A DNA stretch of 64,000 bases from Dastarcus helophoroides. Taxonomy: Eukaryota; Arthropoda; Insecta; Coleoptera; Bothrideridae. Below are positions 23,301 to 35,300 of the stretch, piece by piece (the stretch's first letter is position 1; every line of letters starts with the position of its first letter). A model generated the notes under the pieces. That model saw nothing but the letters and a program-made list of their open reading frames with translations. It did no database searches and was not told the DNA's origin. The position numbers and the translations under genes are program-made. Location of the stretch: positions 47,810,987 to 47,874,986 of the forward strand of contig CM053325.1 in NCBI GenBank assembly GCA_028583605.1, given 5' to 3'.

Positions 23301-26300
23301 TTACGACACTGCAATATTGATGGATGCCAATCCAATACGAACAGCTTTAAATGTCTGTAAACATTTAATTTCCAATAGAGTAAGTTTCTACACTAGAATA
23401 TATCGTTAATTACACTGAAAATTTTTAGGTGCTATAGCATTATTTAAATTCCATATTTGATTTTTTAGGCTGGGTTTATATTCACCATTAACCGTAGATA
23501 TCATTCTCTTTAAATTTTTTTTCAGACCGCATTCAAGATTGAGTTGGGGTTATAAATTTGCATCAGCAGCATTCCAAAAGATTGAAAATAGTCAGTTGGC
23601 CATTTTCAATCATTTTCATAATTTTAAGGAAGTTTCTATAAAGTTAAAACGACAGAACGATATGGTCGTAAGCATCTGGTGTGGTGTTTCATGTGCTTTT
23701 TTTGGTTGGGAAGCATGTGGCAATATGGTGTGATGTAGTGGTTTCTAACCCAAAGCATAAAGTCTTTCATGAGAAAGCAACAGAAGCACCATAGGACCAT
23801 ATCATGCTGCGGTTCTAATTATCCCAGTGCATTTAAACGTAGATATATTGAAGTAAATATCGAAGCAGCATAACATATAAGCCTTAAAAAATATTCGTAA
23901 TTCTGGGGTTAGTTTCGGATCAAAGTCAATTCAATGCAGGTTTTAAATTTAGTCCAACATTAGGGCAAGTTGCCTGAAATTAGGTAAAAATTTAGGCCCC
24001 GCTTTCTGACCCAATGTACTCCAGTTATACATTACCTTGTACGAAAACAAAGCTTTATCGCATTCAGCATCTGAAACAGTTGAATTTAAATTTACTTGGT
24101 TTTCATCGGAGTTTAGTGAGATTCATCCTCTAAATATTCCTGAATTATCATCTTACAATCGAATTTTGTTTCCTCAAATGAAAAATAATGCCATAACTAA
24201 ACCCTAATATTTGAATCATTTCGACAGTAGACTTCGTAAATGCTACTCGTTAGCCAATTGCGACATAAGTATAAGGACAATTAATTTTTACCAATGAGTA
24301 GTTATACTGAAGAAAATCATTTGAAGGAGAGAAATTATTATTGCCAATATTTGTTACTACTATACTTAGAGCATCTAAAAAAATTTTCAGTGCAAACTTT
24401 ATATATTACTTAATAAAATTTTAATGCGTTTTTTAGGTGTATGCAGTTGTTGTATCCCATCCACTTACTGGAGATCTCTCCCCGGCTGCAGTGTCGTATA
24501 CCAGCGGATTCTATCATATACCCGTTATCGGTATTTCCTCAAGAGACTCTGCTTTTTCTGATAAGGTTAGCAAATGATATTGTAATTCTGCAGCATTTGA
24601 TGGAGACACTATTTTTAGAATATCCATGTCTCGTTTTTACGCACAGTACCTCCTTATTCTCATCAAGCTGATGTTTGGGTTGAAATGCTAAAATATTTTA
24701 ACTATAAGAAGGTGATATTTATTCACAGTTCGGATACGGAAGGAAGGGCTCTTCTTGGAAGATTCCAGACAACATCACAAAGTTTGGAAGATGACGTGGA
24801 GATTAAAATACAGGTAAATTATACAATTTGGTAGAATTTATAAAATTCTAATAAGCATCAAAACAACCATAAATAATATATACTAAATCAATAAAATGTG
24901 TATTCGTATTTAAGGTAGAATCCGTAATTGAGTTTGAAGCGGGTCTCGATAGTTTTAAAAGGCAATTGATGGAAATGAAAAGCGCTCAAGCAAGAGTTTA
25001 TCTACTTTATGCAGGGTAACTCAATTCTTACATTAAAATTAGAGACACTACGGGATAACTAAATTTTAGAAAAAAGGATGCAACCGTGATTTTTAGAGAT
25101 GCCGCGCAATTAAATATGACCGATGCCGGTTATGCTTGGATCGTAACTGAACAAGCTTTAGAAGCTGAAAATGTTGCTGAAGGAATTTTGGGTCTAAAGT
25201 TGGTTAATTCAACAAATGAACAAGCTCATATTCGAGATAGCATGTAAGTAACTTAGTACAGATAGGTTTTATCTCTAAGAGCCCGATGTTGCTTATTTCC
25301 CATATTTCTTTATTTAGGTTAACATTTCATTTTTGTCTAGATATGTATTGGCTTCCGCACTTCGTGATATGAATATCAATAAATCAATTCAAATAACCGA
25401 AGCGCCAAAAGACTGTGATAATTCTGGGTCAATATGGGAGACTGGAAAAGATTTATTTGATTTTATCCGAAAGCAGGTACTTATAAATGGTGAGACAGGA
25501 AAAGTTGCATTCGATGATCAAGGGGATAGAATTAATGCGGAATACAACGTGATAAATGTGCAAAGAAAGAAAAGGTCTTTAATGGAAGTTGTTGTAGGAA
25601 AGCATTTTTTTAATAAAGAACTAAATCGAATGCTACTTTCTGTAGAAGAGAAAAAAATTATTTGGCCTGGAAGGCAAAGTGTGAAACCTGAAGGATTTAT
25701 GATACCGACCCATTTAAAAGTATTGACTATTGAAGAGAAACCATTTGTGTATGTAAGGAAACTAGTTGAGCCTCAGGATGCATGTACCAACGAAGAGATT
25801 CCATGCCCCCATTTTAATGCAACAAAAGATTGTAAGTTATGTATAGTCTCTATTATCTTTATTAATTTTACCTCTGATAAAAACTAAGGTACAAAAATGT
25901 TTCTGAAATATTTTCATATTCGATCAAGTGATAACATTTTCTTTTTCTAGTGACTTCAAATTTTTGCTGCAAAGGATACTGTATGGATCTTCTAAAAGAG
26001 CTGTCTAAAAAAATCAACTTTACCTTTAGTTTGGCTTTATCTCCGGATGGGCAGTTTGGTAATTATCTGATAAGAAATACATCGGGTATCGGTAAAAAAG
26101 AATGGAACGGTCTCATTGGGGAATTGGTTAGTGAAAGAGCTGATATGATAGTGGCTCCGTTGACGATCAATCCTGAAAGGGCGGAGTTTATCGAGTTCAG
26201 TAAACCGTTTAAATACCAAGGCATCACTATTTTGGAGAAAAAGGTACTTTTTTGCTACCTCAAAATTTTCACCACTGTTTTTGCTGTAAGCATTCACTTA

Positions 26301-29300
26301 GAGCACCTTAAGGATGGATATTAATCGGTAGTTTTCTTGTGATTCTGAACATATGTTATAACGTTAAATAATAGCGATTAATTATAATCATTGATGTAAT
26401 ACTCGTTTCCAAACTTTTGATTAGGGTACGAACAGAATAAAAGGAGGTTTTCAGCTGCTGGTTACCAACGCCAAAAATTACGTGTGTTATTTAATGTGAG
26501 CACTCACTTTAAAAGTGGTGTTTTTACTCTGTGTGCCCACAGTCAATAACAAGCATAATTTTTGGCGTCGGTAACCAGTAACCGGTAACCTGTTTTTACT
26601 CTGTCCGTACCCTTAAACGTGAATCCCTCTGTTAGTATCCACACTAACTTTACACGCGATTTACACTCTTCGAATCATAATAATATTACGGTCGTATGAT
26701 CCATTACTTTTATTGCAATACATCGGAAAAATAAACGAAAATGTTTTATAAAGGGTGAACTTAATTTAATTAATCTTTAGCCATCAAGATCGTCGACTTT
26801 GGTATCATTCTTACAACCATTTAGTAACACTTTGTGGATTCTCGTTATGGTTTCTGTTCATGTAGTAGCACTGGTGCTATATCTTCTGGACAGATTTTCT
26901 CCATTTGGACGGTTTAAGTTAGCAAATACAGATGGAACCGAAGAAGATGCCTTGAATTTATCCAGTGCAATATGGTTTGCCTGGGGAGTACTTCTAAACA
27001 GTGGTATCGGTGAAGGTAAGATTTTTTCTATCATATGTAAATGTTATTATAAAATCTGTTAAAAATAGGGCACCAGAAAATTATTCAAAACACGTTAAAT
27101 AAGAAGGGTGCAACTTCGTTAGAGTCACAACTTTAATTCAATACTTCGTTATTATCTACTTTATGTTATTTACCTAAAAAGGTGCCTTTATTTGCTGACT
27201 TCCCAAAACAGGATTTTGAATGTCTGCTGAGTTGGTTGTCCCAAATTTTAATGTAATTCGTTAAAGTAGATTATCAGCTTATAAATTTTCAAAAATTTAT
27301 CAAAATTAAGTATTTCAGTTTTTCATGTGGATTTATTCAAAAAATTTTAATATAAGTTATAATGGAGACCATTTTGGTATGTGCAGGTACTCCCAGAAGT
27401 TTCTCTGCTAGAGTTCTAGGAATGGTATGGGCTGGTTTCGCTATGATAATTGTGGCATCCTACACAGCTAACCTAGCTGCGTTCCTTGTTTTGGAAAGGC
27501 CAAAAACTAAACTTACTGGAATCAATGATGCACGGGTAAGTTACGCTTTTGCATCAATCCAAATGCGATTGACTGGTTAATGGTTTCATCATTGCTATGA
27601 TATAGAAAGAGTACATATAACTTATATCAAGAAACTTATTCTAAAATGCCTACTTCTTATTTCTCCAGAACCTTTATAAGTTATTAATTCGACACATGAT
27701 TTGTCATGAAAATGGATGCAGCTTTAACATTGCAAAAATGTTTGCATTAAACTATCAAACATTTAATATTTAATTATTCCAACAATTCATTTCATTTTCA
27801 GATAGTGTAACATATTGCTAGATGGCTGCGGCGCGAATTTTACGTCTAGATTTTTGCATTGTAATATTTCAATCTCATTTGTTTAGACAAAGCGTTACGG
27901 ATATTGTATTCAGAAGCAAAATAAGGTGAAATCGAGACCAGTGCGAAATTTTTTGGAAGGAAATGGACCCAAGTATTATAAATTACCTGATTCCAGGAGA
28001 AATTTTCCGACAACCATTACAAACGTCTTGAATTTTGTCATTGACGTAGCTAGAATTCTTTTCCTAGGGAAGTGACTTAGGGTTTTTGGGTTGTTGTCGT
28101 TGTTACATTTTTTGTACTCGAACTGCCGAAATGATAAAAAAAGTCCTCAATTAATATTTTCTATAGTTTTTGTTCTGCGTCACGTGCAGGGTGAGTGAAA
28201 CTCGATGTCTCGGAGCTATTATAAAAAAAGGAAAAACGATTTCAGAAATCTGAAAAAAGATTCTTACATTGGATTAAATAAGGTTCATTTTAAGCCCAAT
28301 TTGCACATTTTTCCAGATTTGGAAACCAAAGTAATGACGTCATTGAATTTTTTTCTTTAGAAACATACCTATATTTTTGCACTTTTAAAAAGAGCTAATT
28401 TTTTTAAACAAATTTTGTAAACACAAAAATTTGATATCGTTTTTCGTTAAAAAGTTATACGCAAATTTATTGTAAAAAATGTATTATTAAAACTTCGCAA
28501 TTGGTACGATTTAATCAAACAGCCTTTGTAAACAAATCTATTAAATATTTTTAGATTTAGAATAATATGTTTGGGGTATCTCGGAAATTATTTATCTGCT
28601 CTTCTAGGGTTCTTTAGAAATTCCCGATAAACTAATAAATAATACAAGGTGAATCAGAAAGAATGGGTCAAAGCAAAACTGAAGATACTAGACAGGCCGT
28701 TTAAAGTTTAAATTTTATTCTGAAATTTCTTAATAATTGGGAAAGTTTTGGTGTTACAAATTTAATATTTTAACACTTTAGACGACTTCAACTTACTTTA
28801 GCATACGTTAGCTTTACTTTAGATTTATTTAGCTTACTTTAGCTTTAGACGACTTAAACACGACTTTGTAGAATTGATCGTTCTTTTATACTGTCTACTG
28901 GTTTCACGTATTACTCAACAGATTTAAAATTTGTAATTTTCACAACGAAAAACATGAAATTCTCAAATATTAAATTTATAACATTAAAACTTTCTCAATT
29001 ATTAAAAAATTTCAGAATAAAATTTAAATTTTGAACTCCCTGTATCTCTTATACCAGCCATATTGGTATAAGGCATGTTGAGCTCTATCGTAATATTTTG
29101 ATATCTAGTATCTCCAGTTTAGCGTCGGCCCATTCTTTCTGACTCACCCTGTATATCATTTACGAGAACATTTTTCAAAGTCAAATGGCAACATAAAATG
29201 TTTGTCAACCATTAGTTCAATTATTGACAAATGTCATTATACTTTTATTTTTAATTTATTGTATTTCCAGACTATTTGTCTAAATCTTTTTTTTACAATA

Positions 29301-32300
29301 ACATTGCTTATAACTTTTTAACCAAAAAAGATACCAAATTTTTTTCCAAACAAAATTTGTTTAGAAAAATTAGGTATTTTTAAATGTGCAAAAATAGAGG
29401 TATGTTTCTGGAAAAAACGTTTAATGACGTCATTACTTTGGTTTCCAAAGCTGGAAAAACATGCAAATTTGAATTAAATTGGATCTTATTCAATCCAACT
29501 CTAAAATCTTTTTTCTGATCTCTTATATCGTTTTTCCTTTTCTTATAATAGAGCTGAGACATCGAGTTTCGCTCACTCTGTACTTCAACTTTCGAAATAA
29601 TTTTTGCCAATTAAAAAAAAGGTCCTTAAAAAACTAAAGAAGTATACGACATAGATATTTTTAGGGTTCGCAAGGAGTTCTGACCATCGAATGACTTACA
29701 GGTATAAATAATATATACGTTGATCTTTCTAGGGAAGGTAGGCAATGATGTTTCTGGGGTGGGCATTGCCTACCCTCGCCGTGCCCCTTGCTACGTCAAT
29801 GAATTTTGTAAACCCATGAGGGAAACAGAAATATTTTAAACCGCGAGTTTACTGACGAATTATTGTTTTCTTCATAAACGCTAAAACCCTCAAAATGTTC
29901 GGTATTTGTCTGGAGAAAACTTAAATATTTGAATATTCTCATTCTTGTAAGTACAATGTACCTTCATTGATATTTTAGAAGTTAAATTTTTGTGGCGATG
30001 TGTTCCGAAATTCCGCCGGTGAAAAATTTTTGATAAACGAAAACCTAACTATTGTCAAACGTTTAATTATTTAATATGCTTCGAAAGCAAATAATTCTGA
30101 ATGTGCGAGTATTAAACATTAGTTTTGTACATGCATCTTTTTTATTTTTTATAAATCTTTTTTAGTCAAACAGGTTAACTATTTTCGTACTCTGTTTTAT
30201 TCATCATACCGACTTTAGAAAAAAAAAAAAGTTAAAAATAGATGCATAACTAACTTTCATTTTAGTTGGCATGGAAATAATAATTATTATTATATACGGC
30301 GACACAATACGTATGTCGCGAATGGTCGCGAATTCCATGAATGTTTCACTTATTTAATTTTGAATTATCATCTGTTGGCAACACTCCAGGTGGAGCATAC
30401 AGAAAGCCTGCTTCTGAAGTAGAGCGACAGTATGCTACGGGGAATACCCGGAGCAAATAGAAGAAGAAGAAATAGTCCCTGGAAAACAAAAAAAGAATTT
30501 AAATATAGTACGCAATAATTAGACTTCAATGTGTGTGCATGAAATGTGTGGTCTCTTTCGACAGTGACCTGATTAAGAAGCTTTGTTAGTAAGTTTTAGA
30601 TATGTCTCTGCTTGTAATTATTAGAGAGTGTAAGGGTTGATGAAATATAGTAAAATAAAGATTGTGAGATGAGAATAGCTGTGTAGTCAGGGGTGGCTGT
30701 AAGGGGAGGATGGAGGCCGCTAATAAGGGTGTTCACCCAGTTTTAAAGGTAGAAGATGTTTGTGTAGAGATATGAGAGAAAGGAAGTAATTTAGATGTAA
30801 TTGTGAGAGGGTGTTTACCCTTAAATTAGCTCCTGGAGGTGTTTACCTCAGAATCAACTTTAGAGGGTGTTAACCCTATAAGTAGTATCAGAGGATACTG
30901 TTGTATGATCAACTTTAGAGGGTGTTAACCCTATTAGTAGTATTAGAGGATACTGCAGTATAATCAGCTTTAAAGTAGCAACAGAGGATGTTGGCCGTAT
31001 AATCAGCTTTAGAGGGTGTTGACCCTATAATCAGTATCAGAGAACACTTATGGCATGATCAACTTTAGGGGGTGTTTCCCTTATGATCATAGTGTTAACC
31101 CTATAATTAGTATCAGAGGAGATTTATAGCGTGATCAACTTTAGATGGTATTTCCCTTATGACCATTATCAGAAAGTGTTTATATTAGAACAACTTTAGG
31201 GGGTTTTCACCCTAATAATAATATCAATAGAAATTTACTTTACCCATGATACAAGAGAGCGTTCACGCTATTTTTTGTTACGAATTTATTTGTATAACAT
31301 ATGTACAGTTTCAGTTTGATAATAATTAGGTGAATCCAAGGCAATCCATTTCGCATATTGTATTTGTAACCTACAATATTCGCGACAACGTATTTATAAA
31401 TTTATTTATCATAATCACGATTCTGGCTCCGAATTCGAAATAATGAAATGATGCTGCTTGTTTTGGCCTTCCATAAGAGGACTCTGTTTTAACACAATAA
31501 GTGAAATAACATCCATTACAACCATCTTTCACCGGTGGAAATAAGCAACAAAATTTCCACCAACAAATTTTAATAGTGCATGTATTCGATAAAGCACTGG
31601 TCTGAGGCACACAGTAAGAATTTGGTTATTAGAGCTTCGCCAATAATGTGCCAGGAAATTATTTTATATTATTATTATATATTTATTATTTTTTTTACGG
31701 CTCTTGTAATATATTATTGGGATTTTCACCTCCTCCGACGGGGTAGACTGACAAATGTTGAGTGTCAGTCTTGTTCCTTTTTAATAATAAAACGATGTGT
31801 AAAGAAAATTTTTTGTGACAAATTTTTTTTACAACACTTGTAATATATCATTAGTTTTTTCACCCCCTCCGACGGGGTAGGCTGGCAAATGTTGAGTGTC
31901 AGTTTGGTTCTTATTTAAAAATGAATCGATTTCTACAATAATTTTTTTGTGACAATTTTTTTTTACGGTTTTTATAACATGTTATTACGAAGCCCATTTT
32001 GCTCCCCCATCGATGGGGTGAAGGGAAAATTATTGTGTCAATTAGCTTTGTTTACCATTATAAAAGGATTTATAAAGAAATAATTTCATGGCACATTATT
32101 GGCGAAACTCTAATAACTAAATTCTTACTGTGTGCCTCAGACCAGTGCTTTATCGAATACATGCACTATTAAAATTTGTTGTTGGAAATTTTGTTGCTTA
32201 TTTCACACCGGTCTATCTTTCTTTATCCTTATGGAATTTTGATAACTATTTGTTCTATACAGTGCGTTTACTAGTAGGCGGAGGTACGATATTTCCTTTA

Positions 32301-35300
32301 AGAAAAAAGCCATCCTTTCCATTTTTTGCAACGCTTCCAAACTGCATTAGCTCTGCAATCTAAAAATAGTTTTGATTATACAGGGTGTTCTGTTTTCGTT
32401 GGGCAGATATTAACTTAAATTTTTTTAATTTGCAACCTATGTATTTTATGCTATTTTTAAATTCTAATTATCATTTTAGTAGGTGTTGTATCAGCTTTTT
32501 TATATCTGAACATAGTATTTTCATCTTTCATTAAAAATTTAATACTTTTTAGATATTAACAGGATAAAGCTCTGTTTTTTTCTCAGTAATTAGTCGAATT
32601 GTCAGGCTATTCAAAAACACTAAGCCTAATTTAAAATTATTATACAGGGTGTTCAAAATTAATTTTAAATGTTGCTGAATTCAAACAACGGAAACTCATT
32701 TTTTTAATACAACACCCTAAATTTTATTGCATCATTCTGTATAGCTAAATTCAATAGTTTCTTGGAAAATTTAGATATTTTGGAAAATATAATTTTTCTA
32801 TGGTTTAATTGTATTAAAAACGAAGTAAGTATATTTTCAATAACAATCTGTGATGTTTTTGTTTAAACTTTAAGTTTAATGGTAAAAAAAGCATAAATTA
32901 TAGTAAAGAACAATTTAGTTGATATGTTGGATACCACAGGTGAAGCTCTTGATAATTGATTTTTAATTTCATCTGTTTACAAGAAAAATCACCCTAATTA
33001 CTAAGATTTTCCCGGTTTAAATGTTTTCTAATATGAAAAACCAGATTTTACAAAAGGATAATTATAAAAAAAAACTTGGAAAGCACTTGAAGCTTCCTAG
33101 TCACAATGGTTAAATTAGCGTTGTTGCATTTGCTATTTAAAATCCACCTGAAGGGCAAAGAAAAATTAATGATTATCTTCGAATTTTGAAGAACGTAGTT
33201 AATAAATCCTTAATCTTCTGTAATATAAAAATGAATCACTGAATGTGTTGCTAAGCCTAAATCTCGAGAACTGCTGAACCGATTTCGCTAATTCTTTTTT
33301 TAGAATATTCGTTGAAGTACGAGGATGGTTCCTACGGAGAGAAAAATTTAAAAAATTGACTGAAAAAGTCTAAAAACAACACTTTTCGCTGAATGTGTTG
33401 CTAAGCGCAAATCTCGAGAACGGCTGAACCGATTTCGCTAATTCTGTTTTTAGAATATTCCTTGAACTACGAGGATGGTTCTTACGGAGAGAAAAATTTA
33501 AAAAATTGGCTGAAAAAGTCTAAAAACAACACTTTTCTATACTCCCATGCAAAAGATTCGTAAAAATACTTAAAAGTCAATTTGAACCTAAAATACCATA
33601 CCATAAAGTTAAGTGTTAGTGGAGAGGTTCCGAGACAATTGAGTGACGTTAAAGTGCTGTCGCAGAGCAGACCAAAACCAATTTGGTGGCGCAATGATTT
33701 TATTATCAGGAAATTTTCGGCAAACATTGCCAGTGGTTCCACGTGCAACGCAAGCTGATGAACTGAATGCATGTTTAAAGTCCTCCAATTTGTGGAAACA
33801 TGTCAAGGTATTACATTTAAGTAATAATATGCGTGTCATGTTGCAAAATGATCAATCTGGAGACATATTCTCTAAACAACTCATTGTTATTGGTAATGGC
33901 AAATTTCCTATAGACGTGCTGACTGGCTGCATCACCTTTCCTGAGAGTTTTTGTCAGTTAACGCAATAAAAAGCTGAACTCATTCAAAAAGTGTTTCCAA
34001 ATATCGCTCAAAATTACTTATTCCATGATTGGTTGAGCGAACGAGCTATACTGGCTGCCAAAAACACTGATATAAATGAATTAAATTTCAAAATTCAAGA
34101 TGACATTCCTGGCGAAATGAGGACATAGTTGATACGGTAACTAATGAAGATGATGTCGTAAACTATCCACCGGAATTTTTAAACTCACTTGATTTGCCAG
34201 GATTATAAGAAATCTGAAATTGTAATTTTCATTGTGATTTTTTAGTGACTATTAAGAGAATTTTAAGTATTTTTTAATTTTTATTTTTTGACATAATGTA
34301 ATTGTTGACTTATTTACTTTCTTTTTTTTATCTTACTAGCTGACACATTTTTTATTACAAAAAAATAAAAAATTAAAGAATTGACTGTAAGGCGGTTCGA
34401 AGTTCGCCGGGTCGGCTAGTTAAAAATAAGTTTTACTCTTATCACATTCCTTATCATCAAATATAAACATAACAAGATTTTCAGACAGCAATTTTGCCAT
34501 TTTGCTGTGGCAAAATTTTTTTTCAATTCAATTTTTTTTGTGCTTTTAACGTATACATTTTACGATTTGTAATGCATGTCGGCAAATGTACACAACTGTC
34601 ACTGTTATAATGACCATAACCCTAGGTAAAAAGCACATATTTTACAAAATCGAAATTTTCCAAAAAACAATTGTAACAAAATGTAGTTAAAGTATTTGTA
34701 TTAGTGATTTTGCAAGGAACCCTCTAGAAGGATTTGATAATGGGAAGCGGCCGCAATAATGAATCAAATAGCAGAGAAGCGCTCTAGAAATTTGAGCAAG
34801 CGATAATCTTATCTGTACATCCGTCTGGAAAACCAAGAGCTTATAATATAAATACGCGATCCTCTTTCCCTCAGTCAGTTAACTAAACAGTGAGTTTGTT
34901 GGTTAATTAGTCGGTTGGCCAGTTAAGTGAATTATAATAGTAGTGTTCCGATATCAGTTTGGAAATAAAGTGGTTACAATTCACGAAGTTTTAATTTCGA
35001 ACCAACAACGCGTAACACTATTAACTTAACTATAAGAAAAGCTAAAGAAAATCAATGCACCTTTCTTTGATGCTTTCTATAAAGCATAGGATGTTCTATT
35101 AAAAAAAATGAGTTATTGCCGTTTGGAAATTTAAAATTAACTATCTACGTCCTGTATAATAATTTTGAGGTGTTCTAAGTATTTTAGATTGCCTATTAAT
35201 ATTAATTAATTACGGTGCAAAAATCAGAGACTTATCTTTTTAATTCTAAAAAATAGTAAATTTTTGCTGAAAGATGAAAACATTTTATTTTCGACAAAAA

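Larger units (their letters stand above)
28039..29801. mobile_element. hAT-like element, outer layer of a triple nest
   Basis: Tips CATTGACGTAGCTAGAA and, inverted, CATTGACGTAGCAAGGGG; perfect 8-bp duplication AATTTTGT at 28031-28038 and 29802-29809. Tips resemble those of the element at 18989, so both likely belong to one hAT-type group. Most of the interior is a second element (28185-29582). No transposase seen. In Nmdar1 intron 10. Confidence 0.8.
32643..35156. mobile_element. Long-TIR element split by a Helitron and a solo LTR
   Basis: Left tip TACAGGGTGTTCAAAATTAA (32643) and right tip, inverted, TACAGGACGTAGATAGTTAA (ending 35156). Both arms continue with AATTTTAAAT, AACTCATTTTTTTAATA and ACACCC/ACATCC. 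TATA flanks both sides. The 2.5-kb size is due to two later insertions, 33214-34419 and 34673-35017. No transposase seen. Confidence 0.68.

Noticed and set aside
26037..26297. Antisense open frame of 86 codons
   Set aside because: Lies opposite Nmdar1 exon 8, whose conserved glutamate-receptor sequence explains the open frame.
30830..31240. CRISPR-like array
   Set aside because: Units are contiguous and diverged, without identical repeats separated by unique spacers, and the DNA is animal nuclear.
31371..32363. Open frames of 77-87 codons
   Set aside because: They run through the arms and internal repeats of the foldback element and show no protein family signal.
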